Assembly (NCBI RefSeq): GCF_037975245.1
Contig: NC_092574.1
Location: forward strand, 26,396,713-26,460,712
Reading direction: 5' to 3'
Origin: Apostichopus japonicus
Lineage: Eukaryota > Echinodermata > Holothuroidea > Aspidochirotida > Stichopodidae
Length of the DNA stretch: 64,000 bases
Shown: positions 23,201 through 37,500 of the stretch, one piece after another
Layout: each line of letters opens with the position of its first letter
Numbering within the stretch: the first letter of the stretch is position 1
Notes under the pieces: generated by a model
What the model was told of the DNA's origin: nothing
Databases searched by the model: none
The model's input: the letters and a program-made list of their open reading frames with translations, nothing else
Position numbers and translations under genes: made by a program

Positions 23201-26200
23201 GCATTGAAAACTTAAGACAATTCAAATCTGTGACAATTTGTTACTTATTATTTTCTAATTAGGAACGTGAATCATTGCCGTGTCTTTTGGTGTATAAGCT
23301 TTTGTTTGTTTTATTTTCCAAGGTATTCTCTTTTCAACTTACATTGCTTTGCTTTTCCATAAATTTCTGTTTTATGTTGCATTTCATTTTTACGCTAGTG
23401 CAGTATTTACTGATCATGTCGCAAGGTCTTTCCAGAATTTTTGGGATAAGTCCTGAATGCTGTTTTCAAATCCAAAAAGAAAAGGATCAGTTATTAGCAC
23501 ATTGTATTATGTTTGCTTGCAGAGAACTAACACAGTTGTGCTATGCCACTGCAGTTAGTGTTCCTGTGTTTCTCCTCCCCATCCATCCATCCCTCCCTCT
23601 TCCCCCAAACCCCCTTTTTCTTCCATCTGACTGTAATGACCACTGCACTCAAGCCCACAGCTGCCTCTGATACTTTGCTTCCCAGCACATATTGGTTTAA
23701 ATGGATACTCTCTCTCACTGAATGGGTGCTAGGTCATAATCAAGGGGTTTTGCATCTCTCAAAAACCATTTATCAGTTAGTGAAAGCCCACTGTTAGTCC
23801 CAATCTTAATGAAGTCCAGAGGCCCATGATAGAAATAAATTGTCCTCTTACTTTGTAGGTGGGCACCTACACTGCCAAAACCCGGCCCCGAATTGAGAGC
23901 ACTATGGGTACCTATGCTTCCGACTCTGAAATCTTGAGTGATGTTGAAAGGGACGAAGACATTATGTCTGTCGATAGCGAAGTCACTGGCTCATTTGGCT
24001 TAGATACTGGTGAACTTCATGAGCAATACAGCTCCTTGCTTGCCAAATACAACCCCAAGGAAGATTCTAGTCATTCACGAGACTCGTCAGCCGAGGACCT
24101 GTCCGTCAATGGTTTAATTTCAAGCAGCAATAATTCCCAGGTATGCCTACAGTGAAGTGTCTGGACTAAAATTCTAACATCCCTTTCCAAAACGTTCTCT
24201 TTTATATTTCTGCTGTTAAAAGTATCCAGTCTGTTCGTTGGCTTGTTTCCTTTCCTTGCTTATTTCCACTAATTGCTTCTTGTTTGTCTTCTATTGTAGA
24301 AATCAATTGGTATCGTACACTGACATACACATATTCACTGACATACACTGACAAATGTAAAGCAATTGTTGTATAACTTGCTCCATAGTAATTGTGTCTT
24401 TTGCAGATCAAGTTGAGAATTTAATCTGAGGGCCACAGCTCTCTTTGTCTTGTATGACATCCACTGAGTAAAACAAACTTCACATACAGAACATTTATCC
24501 CACCTTCCAACAAAAGATAGAACACTGCCTTATTCCCTGTGTCTTTCCCGAGTTGGTTAAAGATGCATCATATGTTACATGACGTACATTGTGCATTTAT
24601 GCACACATGTTGAACTCAAGCTGCCGAAAATTAGGTGATCCCATCCTTCATAACCATCACATCCCTTTGTCTTTTAAATGTAAGGTAAATGTTGTCTCCA
24701 AAACCAAGTCCACTTATTCATGGATGTACATAATATAGATGACTTAGTTTTGTTCACTTCCTTTGATTGGTAAAGGAGAGTATCGGGAAAGATTTCCATA
24801 GCAAACCGTGCATCACTTCTTTGTTTTTCATGACTGCTTTCTCTGATCGAATTTGTTCAATCGGTCTAGTTTTCATCGGTTATAACTTTTGCATGCATGT
24901 TGACAGCTCATTGTTGTATTTATTATTTTGGGAGCAATGCCTAACTTCTAGAGCACCCTCTTTCACATACATAATTGTAATTTGGAGTTTTTGATAACTA
25001 TGTTTATATTTATTAATATTAGTAAATTACTATGTTAATGTGTATTTTGGTACAGCTTGTGAGATGTGATAGCAGGGAATAATGTTATCCTTTAAATTTG
25101 GCAAACAGAATTTGTGGTACTTGATTTGAACTGGGTCCAAGTTGCATAATTTGTGTATTACTTTACGATGCCATATAGATAGTTCTTTGGCTTGTTAATC
25201 CATCCCACATCACGGTTCATCATTCACACTGCATGTTTGATTGTAATCATTTGTATAAAACACACCGATGGCCATGAATGTATATTACTCTTTTCCCCCA
25301 GGAAAATGGATATTTGGATATGCATTAAATTGTTTACCTTTTGAAAAGCTTTATGAATTAATTTACTCTTGCTTTGTTGCAATAACATTAAATGATTTTT
25401 TCAGTTTGTTAATGGTCATGAAATGAAGGTTATTGATTAGACTTGACTCAACTAATGGCTTTCCCTCAGTGATGCAGACATTAATATTCGCATTTTACTA
25501 TTTGTACAAATTGTACGACAGGAGAACTCATCAAGTTGAATAGGCTCTATGGTTTGTTTATTGAGATGGAGCGTAGCTAAGTTGTTTTTGCTGATGTTTA
25601 TTCGGTGATTGCCATTAACGATTGAATTCTTCTTGGCTTCAGAATGATGTTAGGGTGAAGGAACAGATGGAAGCTTTGGCGGGACTGCAGCAGCAACATG
25701 ATCTGCTAAGAAAGATGCTCCAACAGCAAGAAGAGGTAAATTATTATTATTAGTTCATGTAAGCAGCTGGTTGAGTATTGCCAGATGCAAAAAATATCTC
25801 TTCTTGATCTGTTGTATATATGTTAGATGTTCAAATATCCTCAAGAAAGAAATATCATCGCATAGCCTAGTCATAAAATGCTTTCAAAGCAGGTGTATAC
25901 CTAGGCCTATTTGGCATGTGATTTTCTATGCTGAATATTTGTCATTAAGTTTGTAATTTGTACATAGTAGCATGTTGTACAAAGTCAGCATGAGAATTAA
26001 ATGGTATTTACTGGCTTTTATGCAGAACGAGGCATTTTTTGTGAGTGTATGTGAGAAAATGGTGTGAAGTGCTTAGTGTATACTATACAAATCAGTGCTA
26101 TTTTATTTTTCTTTGGGGTGGGGATGAGGGGGGGGGTTGGAAATGACCACTATGTCTGAAAAGTATTCCATATCAGATTTAATAGTTGAGCTCTTCATAT

Positions 26201-29200
26201 ATACTTCTCATAAAAAATGATAACTTAGTCCTTGGTACAAAATAAGAAAAAATTGTTCTAATTTTATTGCTCTTTCTTCATATTCTGTGATTGAACAAGT
26301 AAGAGGTTCTGGAGGATGTCATAATACTGATGTACAATAACTTAAAATTGTTGGTTTTGCTATGAATCTTCAAATTTCAAATTAAGGCCCTATCAAAAGT
26401 GGCCATCAATAAGTGGCAGTTTGTAGATACTGTAGCTATACTTGAAAATGTGGAGGAAACTTGATCAGACTTGAACCATTTTGCAGATCAGGGAGCTTTT
26501 CATGGGCATTTTAACAAATTTAAAGATGATAATATGGCAGGCTCTCATTGGTGGTTTCCTGTGTCATGTCAAATTACTAACTTCAACTTCAACTGCCTAT
26601 ATGTGTTGGCACATATAGGAATATTTCAGGTAGATACTGAATTGTTTATTTCTATTGATAGCTGCAAGTTACTGAGCTGTGTTTAGGTTTTAACATGCAT
26701 CCTAAGAGCAGAAATGGTTGCATAGGAGTAAGGGTGGGGGGGGGGGGGTAGGGTAGAGTTACATTTGATAAGAGTGGAAACATTTCAAAGATTTGAAGTA
26801 CAATATTGAACAATGCAACATATCCATTTCAGTATGCTAAAGCTCTTAATATGAAACTTAAAAACCTGTAACCTGTAAAAACCTTGTATTACTTTTCTAC
26901 CCATTTAAAGTCACTGTGTTGTTAAAATTATTCTGTGTAAGTTGAGTTTGTGAGCCTTGGCATAAAAACCTTGAAGGCTCCTTTAATTGGACTCTTTAAA
27001 ATAATTTCAGCTGAGGAATCTTCAAAACAGACAAACATCACTTATGAAACTACAGGAACAGATTGAGAGCCGGTTGGCAGATAATGAAAGTAAGTGTCCT
27101 TCACTTAATTGTTGCTTATAAATTATAAATGCAATAATGTTTAAAGGAATTGTCTGGTGGAAGATTTTGATACATTGTCCTTGTAGTTATTATTTTTCTC
27201 TTTCTAACCATGTAAAAATTGTCCCCATTCGAAGTTTTCTTCTTGTAGAAATCTGGTTTTCAAATTCACCAGTTTCTCACCAAAAGAACCGTTTGTTCGA
27301 ACGCTTCAATATGGTGATTGACGTAGTGCTTGCAGATAGGCAAAACAGGCGACTTGAAGTTAGCACTCCCAATTCCGCAGCAAATTAACTCACGTGTAAG
27401 CACATTGAATTGCCTCATATATATAATGTACATACTCGCGAACGTATATACTACGATGCTCAGTTGGTGTACTTGTATAGCGTTACACATAGAACACTCA
27501 CACTCAAACCACAGTTCATTAACTGTTCTTCGAAATCGCTGAAATAAAATTCACGGATCAGATTAACAGTAAAAGGAAACTTATAAAGTATTCGTTAAAC
27601 CGAAAGATGAAACTTGGCGGGATCGATGTCATCGCAGAACTGTCCGATTGTAAAAGTTAGAGTAGCCTATACACGCGAACATTCTTCGCGCTGGAGCGGG
27701 ATACCGCGATGTATAAACAACGAAGAGCCTGCTGTTAAAACTTATCTTGTGTTACACAAAGACCACGAAACCACCGATCTACTACATATATTGCGGCTTA
27801 ATGAGTTTTTTAAATCATATCTAATTTATAAGAAATTTCACCGGAAATTATTGAAGAAATTGATCGAATCGTTGTCAGAGCAGAATATAGCACTGAGAAG
27901 CTTAGGCTTCGCAGAACTGTCCGATTGTCAACGTTTGAGTACAGCCTACATGCGAACATTTTTCGCGTTGGAGCTGGATAGCGCGATGTATAGCCTGAAC
28001 AACTCAGAGTCTGCTGTTAAAATTTACCTTGTGTTACACAAAGACCACGGAACCACTGCTCAAGTACGTGGTGGCTTAAGGAGTTTTTGAAAACATATCT
28101 AATTTTTAAGAAATTTCACTGGAAATTAAGGAAGAAATATATCTGTATACAAACGCTGTTTTTGTTGTGATTACCGTATAGGCACTGTGCGGAGGGTGGG
28201 TTATGACGCAATCTGCTATGGCAGAGCTGACGTCACGTATTGTACTGTTCAAATCATATTTGAAATGTCTATCCATAACGATTAAAAATTGTTTCTCTGT
28301 CAAACGCAACATTAGCGTTCTCATACTTTGACAACATGTTTGGAAAATTATTTACTATTTTTTAAGGTAACTTCTTTGGGCCACCAGACAATCCTTTTAA
28401 ATGTTTGTGTTTTAAATCACTCATTAGTTCTTTCTGTCAGTTCACATTTATCAACCTTGAATAACCTTGCCAAAGTTGACTTTTCCTTTTAATTTTTTTG
28501 CTGTTTGGGCTGGAAATAACGGACAATATTCCTCAAATATACTGGAAAGAATAGTGAAAAGTAACAGGGAAGAAGGATACACTGGTTTGAGATGGTTGTA
28601 CACAATGAAGAAATATACTGGATTTAGGTGACATACTAGTCCAATAGTAAAGTAATTAATGTTAATTTATTTCTTGGATTCTCTTCTCCTAATCTAGCTT
28701 CCACCGAAGCCACACCCTCTGAAGTTTCTCATCAAACCGAGGATTCCAAGACGATGACAGAGACGTCTACTATTCCAGAGAGGGACCCTCAGTCAGAGAC
28801 AGAATCTGAAAGGTATAAAGTAGCTCTCCAGGACCTTAGGAAGAGAACCCTCCTGAGAATGCTGAACGAAGACAGAGATGAACGACTCCATCAATTACAG
28901 GCAGATACACGAATGGATCTACAACAGAGAGAACAGGTAAAACCACATCCAGCAAATACTCTTTCCAAGAAAACATTTCTTCTTTTTATGTTTTCCCTTT
29001 CACTTTGCAATCCATAATTTTGAAGATGAAATGGTCCGATACTTGATGTTAGGGCCCAGTTTCAACAATCACAGAGTTACAAGTAAAGCTGTAGAGTACA
29101 ACACAGTGATTATGGAAAGGTCAAATCATCAATCCTTGTACTTTGTTAGTGTAAACGTAATGGAAATGTGGATTTCTTTCCAAAATTTGATGTACAAAAG

Positions 29201-32200
29201 AAAAAATTACTGGGGTGGTAGGGAAAATTATCAATGTTGTTTATTAGATCAAATTTTTCCTAACAGTACAGAGAAACTCTGACTTTGGACTTATGTGGTT
29301 CAAAATAGGTTTCAGAGTGAGTGAATGTTATGGTTAAGCTTTAAATCATCAAATAGTCCTAGTGTGTCCACAGTTTGTCAGAGCTTGCAACTTTGAGGGG
29401 TGGTTTCTTTTTTTTGGGGGGGGGATTGAGTGGAATATGTGCTATTGTATGTACATTCTGTTCATGATCAGTCCATGAACAACATCAATAATCACATGGT
29501 GTATAAACTGCAAATTCTTTAAAAATTCCAGAATTCCTTTCATGAGGTAACTGTTGATGATAAAACAAACATTAAAAAAAAAATTTTTCCCCATTCTTCT
29601 TTGTACCAGGAGCAGGTACAGCTCATGAATCACGAACAGAAAGATCTTCAGGAAAAACTGCAGCATTTGCAGCAAAAGAAAGATGACATGGATTTACTGT
29701 TGCATCAACTCCACTCTATGGCAGCAGGAGCAGGCATTATGGGTAAGTGTTTAAAACCTTTCACCCCTAAACATTGTCTCAACCGATAGCGATTAAGTAC
29801 TCATCGCTAATTGATAATAAAGTACAATAGTGTATTGTTCATTTATGGCACAAACTGACAAGTTCAACTGTCAGTATCTTGAGAAAAGGAATTGCATGCA
29901 AATTTCAGCAGGATGCTTTGAAGTTGAATTCATATCTACATAGGGCAAAAAAGATGTTATTGTGGACTATGTTGTGCCAAACACAGCCAACTGATTGAGT
30001 AGCCTTCATTGTATGTTTCAATGCCTGCACTGTATGTGTCTTCTCTTGGAATGGATTGATTACTATAGCATGTATTGATCATATTGATTTTTATTGTGCC
30101 CTTGGAATAGCCATTTAATACACAGCACAGCATGATGTGGGACTGAACTATAATTGAGGCTTGTAGGCCTTTATTCTGTTTACAATGTAAACAGCATTAA
30201 ATGGGCTCAGTTTGGATGACCTCTGTGAGAGAGTGAAGAGTTGTTTTATCAGTCACATTATTCTCTGTGACATTCAGCATAGACTTGTGCTGATTATCGT
30301 AGGGTAAAGGGGCAGATATAATCAGTGAGACTTAAACCTGGAAATGGTCTCCAATCAGAATCTGTCAATAAAAAGAGATAATGCAGTCGTTTCTTGAGCA
30401 TTCTCATTGTTTCTTTAAAATTGACTTTCCTCTTACTCCCGTTTTAATCATTTCAGAAGATTCATGTGACATATTTTTTAGAAGTATCATATGTCTCTCT
30501 AATGTTCTGTTATGTCATGTACGAAACATGAGTATATACTCTGATGTACAAGTCGATCTTGTCAGGCGGATAATAGACCCTAGTAAAAGTGAATAAAATG
30601 TATGGATTTTGGTTGAGAAGAGTAACAAGTATGACGTTGCCAAGAAAAGTAAACACAGAAGAAAATATACCACACTAGTGCAAAATTCATGTAAAAACAC
30701 ACCAAATCATGTGTGTTTACATGAACGCCTTTGTTTGAGAAAAATACTGAATATATGTTGGCTACAAGTTAGTTTGAACAGTTCCAAGCTTAAACAGAGT
30801 TAAAAAGAAGCAAACAAAATCACTTTAACAGTACTGTCACTTCATCCCTGCTCGTTTGCTTACATTGACTGTATTCTTGATGTTAAATAGAATTACATCT
30901 TAAACATTAAGCAGGAAATGGGTGGAATCAGGCTCACAAACGTATGAATTATTCTATGTAGTTTGTGTACACAATCAGGGCAATTTTTTTTTATGGATTT
31001 CTGGTCGTTCGGATTTTACAAGTAATGCATCAAAACTGCCTTCTCCTTGGACAAGTGTTAGCTATACCTCAGCACTTGAAAAAAATCATGTGGTGTTACC
31101 TATCTACAAATATAATAGAAATATTTAAGAAAACCTCATGAAAGAGCCATTGTATATGCGCCGACTGAGTTTTTTGTCTTGTTTGTTAATTATGAATAAT
31201 TTCTTCTTGATTTGATATTTGATACTATTGTCATTCACCAGACTATATCTGTTCTGTCTGTTTTTTTCAGATGCTGCTAGTAGCATTGATCCAGCTTCTG
31301 AAGCTGAAGGATCACAGATTGGTAGAAACTTCGCAAGTGGAGGAGGAGGAGATGGAGTGAAACTGGAGGGGACCAGCGTTGGATCGGACAGTTTAATGTA
31401 AGATTTTATATTCAGTTTTTAAAGCGTAACTAAGTAGCAAGGGGAAAAAATGGTAGGTCGAACCAAAAAGTTGCCAAGAAATAATCTGTAAACCTATTAG
31501 GGAGAAAAAACCTTAGTAAGCAAACTTATTGGCACAATCAACTATTAAGAAATTAATAAATTTATAACAAAAATTTGCCAGAGATGGAATTAAATATGAA
31601 GAAAGATGACACAAAGGTTTACAGGTTCAATGAAGTTTAAATTCTCATCTGATCCATTTGCTGCATTATTGGTTATCCATTTAGGGAAATAAATTCATCA
31701 GCTTATTGTAGGATGGTACTTTAGTGGTGGTGGTGTTCTACTTTAGCTTGTGCAGCAACCTTCGTCTAACTGTTTACGTATATGACAGTCTTGTAGTTGT
31801 TGGGTCTGAGTTAGGAATGTTGCCTCTGCTATACAGCTGAAGGAGAGGGGGGGGGGTTGGTATATTATACTCCTAAATGATTCCTTTAAAGTAAAGTTTT
31901 CAGACCAGCAAGTTTGGCTGTCTACAAGATTAATGAATGATGGAAGGGTAAGATTTGTTTCCTTGGATAACCTAAGGATGATTGTAGCTTTCCCTCATTC
32001 CTAGTCAGGGCCTCTGTGATCACCCAACAAAACGACAACTCTTAAAACTCAGACATGATGATGTGACATGGATCAGAATAGCTGTTAAGAAGAAAAAGGA
32101 AGTTTGATTCATTAACAAACTTAACAAAAATTCTAATTCTTGTATATATGTCTAGCTGGATATTTTGTTTAGCTTCCCTCCATGTTGCAGTCTCACTTTC

Positions 32201-34462
32201 TTCTAAACAGGAAGCTTCAAGAAGTTCGCCATCGGCTGACAGAGTTGCAAGGTCTGGTCCAAGAATACCAAGGCACAACTCAGGAATCAACAAACAATGG
32301 CCATGATGCAAATTATGAGGACCCAGAGCTAATGAGTAACCTGAGGTATAGAATAAATATGCTCTCATTAACAGTTGTGTTGTGTTAATCTAAGGCTAAC
32401 TGACAAAGGCCAGACCTGTAGATGATAATGGTTCAATTGGTCAAGACACATCACAAGACACTCCTAGTCTGGGATAACCATGATGGTTTGCACCACTTAT
32501 TTGTCATTAATATAGTTTGTTGTGTCAGGGGTGGGGTGGGGGGAGTTTGAGTTCTTTCAAGAAAATTCCAAGACCATTCAGTACGAATATAACTCTTACA
32601 TAAGTGGGTTTTTCGTTGTAGCCAGTTTTGCTTAAAGGATTGCTTACTCAATTCAAAGAACAATGATTGGATGGATACACTTTGATTTGTAGAATTCAAA
32701 ATAGTTGGGTGTCCAATTACCGAAGCAGAATTTCCTCTGGAACTGAAGAATTCTGTTACTCCAGTGGAAACAAGGATTTGCACGTACTAGATAGATATCC
32801 TGAAATGGCAGGGTCAATCATGACTAGACAGCAATTTGATTGATAATTGATAAATAAGGGTCCATGAAATGACCTGAAGTATTACGGTTTATTTGAAGAT
32901 TCCCACCAAGCTATGAAATGAGCCATAAGCTAAAATACTCTGCCATGGTTGTCACAGATCCACGATCACTGTGCAAAGGTGTCTTGCAATTTGGAGACTT
33001 AAGAGGCAATTTATTGCACTCTGTATCTGGGCAATTTGAGCAAAATGAGTAAATAAAAGTCTTTAAATCAGAGAGATATACTTCAACCATTTATAAATAA
33101 CGACTTTAACAGCCAATTTACATCATAAGAAAGAGAACATACTAAAATATTTCACTATTTTTTGAGAAACATTTTGAAACATTAAGACACTGCTAGTAAT
33201 AAATGAAAACTCAGGTAGTTTGGATGATTGTCTGGTAAATTAAATGTCCTTCTTTGCTTCCGTAGGAAACTTGAGAGAGGAGAGCTGATTGGTCGATATA
33301 GAGGTATTCATGTAAATAACCATGTGAGTATTGAATCATATATCACCTGCTCAATTAAAGTTCATTCGGGAAAGAAATTTATGCGAGTATAATAACTGGA
33401 TCAAATTCAATGTAATTGTGAGTGATACTCAGTATGTTTGGTAACATTTTCAGCAAGTGAAAAACAAATCCTGTAAACAGTTTCATTTTTGCATCATTCA
33501 AAGCCAAACTTAATTAATAAAACTATTTGCAAGAATAATAAGATTGGTATCTTGTTTCTTGCAAGCAAAAGTGTAGTATTTTGACACAAAAATAACAGCA
33601 TGTTGTAGATGGCAGACCACTTTACTGGAACCAAACTTATATCAGATTCTTTTTCATAATATTCTTTCTATATTCAATTAAAAAAACTTTCAATAATAAC
33701 TACATGTGTGGAAGATATTTCATTATTCAGTAAGAAAACACTACCACATGATTTTTACCAGAATAGTTTTGCAGCATTGGAGTCTGAATGTGGTCTATTA
33801 TTTTGTTGATTTAGGATATGAAAGCAAACAAAAAACAAAAACTGTCTAAAGTAGTTAACATTTGTCTCTTTATTTTAATTGCTTTTACAAAACCAATCGT
33901 TCGTTTCAATACCCTTTGCCTCGGGAACCAAGCTTCAACCCAAACTGTTGGCCTACCTCTTATGAAGCAGTTAATATTTGTCTCTTTATTTTGATTGCTT
34001 TTACGTTTGTTTCCATACCCGTTGCCTGCAGAACCAAGCTTCAACCCAAACTGTCGGCCCGCCTCTTATAAACCAGTCGGAGGATGAGACGCAGGGGACT
34101 CCCTCGGTAACGGAAGAGGAAACAGAGACTGAAAACGAGAGTGAACAGAGCTCCGTGCCTGTAGCTTGGGCCGAAGACCCTGAGCTAAGGGAAAAGTTTA
34201 GGTAAGTCATAGACAAAAGCTCTTATATATGAGCAGTGTTGTTGGAGTAATCCATTTAGAAAAGTCTGTTTCTTCTGCACAGAGCGTTCTTGTGACTTTT
34301 TCAGAGTTTGCAGAGCTCCGGGGAAAGTTCAGGTTTAGTTGTCAACAAAAGCCTCTACCTGTAGGAGTGATCATTGTGTTAGAGAATGTCCTGTAATTTG
34401 TACTAAAATGTCTGCTTTTTTGGTTCCTTGCTGAAAGCAAAGGAACCTATGTATTCAGGTTG

Positions 34463-34504
<42 letters not shown>

Positions 34505-37500
34505 CGCTTAAGCTTGTATGCACGATAACTCAACAAGGGATTGACTGATCATGATCAAACTTGGTGGGTGGGTGGCCCATAGTGAGTAGATGAACCCTAT
34601 TGTTTTTGGTGCCCACAAAGGTCACCAAAGGTCAGTTATGGTCCAAAAACCCAAAATACTAAAACTGCAATAACTCCCAGTGCCAATGTGCGACAAGGTT
34701 GATATTTTGGGACAAGTTGTGAACTGGTTAGGGCAATATTTTGAAACTTAACGGTCATGTGATCTGAGGTCACCAAAGGTCAATTAATGTTAAAAAACTA
34801 GTATTTTTGCGATAACTTGAGAACGAATTGTCCGTTAGGGTTGGGAGTTGCTTCAGTGTAATCCAATTGTCGACCCACATCTGGGTGACCCTTGACCTCA
34901 ATTTGACCTTTGGTGACCTTTTCATGTTTTGGGGATTTTTACAGTTTCGATGCTATTTTCAGATGTCAAAGGTACCTTCCGATCATAAATATGGATAGGT
35001 TGACCCCCGTGTGACCTTTGTGTGCGAACTTATATGGGGTCAAAGTTTTCGGTCAGAGTTAGGATGGCTGTACAGACTTATCGTGTTGATTTTTGGAATC
35101 AGCAGATCAAACTACATTTGAAACCAAGGTCAAAAGGTCAAAGGTCACATTAGAAAAAATGTGCTTAGTTTGGGAGAAAACGGGCGAAAAAGAAAATGTT
35201 TGGTTTTGATGCTAGATTTGGATATCAAAGGTACCTTCCGATCAAAAATGTCAATGGGTTGACACCCGGGTGACCTTTGTGTGTAAAGTTATACAAGGTC
35301 AAAGTTAATTTTCAGACATTTAATGCAATAACTCTCAGTTCCAAGGTGTGACATGGTTGATATTTTGGGACAAGTTGCAAATGGTATAGGGGAATATTTT
35401 CAAACTTAATGGTCATGTGATCCGAGGTCACCAAAGGTCAATTAATGATAAAAAACTAGTATTTTTGCGATAACTTGAGAACGAACTGTCCGTTAGGGTT
35501 GGGAGTTGCTTCAATTTAATCCAATTGTCGACCCACATCTGGGTGACCCTTGACCTCAATTTGACCTCTGGTGACCTTTTCATGTTTTGGGGATTTTTAC
35601 AGTTTCGATGCTATTTTCAGATGTCAAAGGTACCTTCTGATCATAAATGTCAATGGGTTGACCCCCGTGTGACCTTTGTGTGCGGAGTTATACGAGGTCA
35701 AAGTTAATTTTCAGACATTGAATGCAATAACTCTCAGTTCCAAGGTGTGACATGGTTGATATTTTGGGACAAGTTGCAAATGGTATAGGGGAATATTTTC
35801 AAAGTTAACGGTCATGTGATCCGAGGTCACCAAAGGTCAATTAATGATATAAAACTAGTATTTTTGCGATAACTTGAGAACGAACTGTCCGTTAAGGTTG
35901 GGAGTTGCTTCAATGTAATCCATTTGTCAACCCGCATCTGGTGACCCTTGACCTCAATTTGACCTCTGGTGACCGTTTCGTGTTTTGGGGATTTTTACAG
36001 TTTCGATGCTATTTTCAGATGTCAAAGGTGCCTTCTGATCATAAATGTCAATAGGTTGACCCCAATGTGACGTTCGTGTGCGAAGTTATACGAGTTCAAA
36101 GTTAAATAATATTAATGAGGTCACAGGTCAAACGTGAAAAACTCCCAAGTTGCAATAACTTAGCTACTATTTATTGGAATTTCGTCAAACTTGGTATGAT
36201 GATATTGGTAGATAGTCTCCACACACTGATGTGTGTTGCAATTGATATCATGCATGTTTTTAAGGGGGGGGGGGCTAGCATTATTTCGTTATGAAAAGTT
36301 TGTATGCACAATAACTCAACGAGGGAATGACCAATCATTACCATACTTGGTGAGTGGGTGGCCCATAGTAAGTAGATTATCCCTGTTGATGTTGGTGCTC
36401 ATTTCATGAATATTAATGAGATCATGGGGTCAAACGTGAAATACTCCAAATTGCAATTACTTGGCTACTATTACTAGTCGGAATTTCGTCAAACTTGGTA
36501 TGATGATAATGGTAGATAGTCTTCACACACTGATGTGTGTTGCAATTGATATCAGGGCTTAGCATTACTTTGGCAACAAAAGTTTGTGAGCATAAATTAC
36601 TGTTGTTGTATTAGGGCTTTGTTAGAAATTTCCCTATGAATGGAACTAATGAACAGCAGCAAGGAACCATGAAATGTTTTCATTCTGGTTAAGAGAACAT
36701 TTTTGTAAGGGATTGAGATTTCTGTTTTCCTATGCCAAATAGGATTTTAGTTATTATAGAATGAAACATATTGTTATACATGACTAAGAGGGAGATGTGG
36801 GTACTTTACAGAATAATGTTATAAAATAAAATATATTGAAAATTTAAATATTGCTTCAGTGAACCAACTTCTTCAGACGGCACTCGCGTTTCTTATTTTG
36901 ATATGTGTAAAAGTAAGTTGGCCTGACGTTTTGATCCTAGCAGGGTCTTCTTCAAAGGCTAAATGACAAGTAACAGTAACAGAAGGGACAAAAACACACA
37001 TAATACAGACAGGTTAATGAGCATGGTGAACACAAAGAGATAGATGTTAGGGGATTAGTAGACAAGGGATGGAGAGAAGAAAGAAAAATACCAACATGGG
37101 AAGAGGAGAGGTAGGAGATAAACAGTGGAGGAACAAAGAGAGGATTAAGGGAAGGGCTAGGGAATAAACTGGAGAAGGACAAAGACAGAAAGGAGTGGAG
37201 AAAAAGGGTGGAAGAGAGCTATGAGAAGAGGAGTGAATGGGGGGTAATCCATTTCTAAATGGATTACTCCAACAACATATCTTATTTTGATAATCAGACT
37301 ACAACTTTGATAATCAGACTACAACTACGCTTACGGCATTTTACCTTCATCATGTGTTTGCCCCCATTACCTTTATCTTGACTTTCCTAAGACTGTCTGT
37401 ATGTTTGTTACATTGCTTGTACTAAGATGCTAATATCTCAGTGCTTCTCACCTCTCTCTCTCTCTTTATACCTCACAGGAAACTTGAAACAGCCAAGCAG

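Larger units (their letters stand above)
34237..37277. mobile_element. Nested 3-kb insertion bounded by a perfect 26-bp inverted repeat, PCM1 intron 15
   Basis: Positions 34237-34262 and 37252-37277 are exact reverse complements (26 bp, core GTTGGAGTAATCCATTTAG). The right copy overlaps a near-perfect palindrome at 37244-37267 (11-bp arms, CT centre). Inside lies a second inverted pair, TGGTTCCTTGCTG at 34421-34433 and its complement at 36657-36669, bounding a 2.25-kb repeat-rich unit. Between that unit and the right boundary lies a Penelope-like stretch. No open frame of a transposase or reverse transcriptase is seen. Confidence 0.65.

Noticed and set aside
23275-23670. 131-codon open frame in PCM1 intron 6
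   Set aside because: Hydrophobic, low-complexity translation of T-rich intron sequence; no start context or similarity.
27626-28090. 154-codon open frame as a new gene
   Set aside because: It lies inside an inverted-repeat element, crosses an internal duplication and matches no recognised family. Kept only as a note on the element.
36952-37182. Ser/Leu-rich minus-strand open frame
   Set aside because: Complement of a purine-rich repeat stretch next to the Penelope-like motif.
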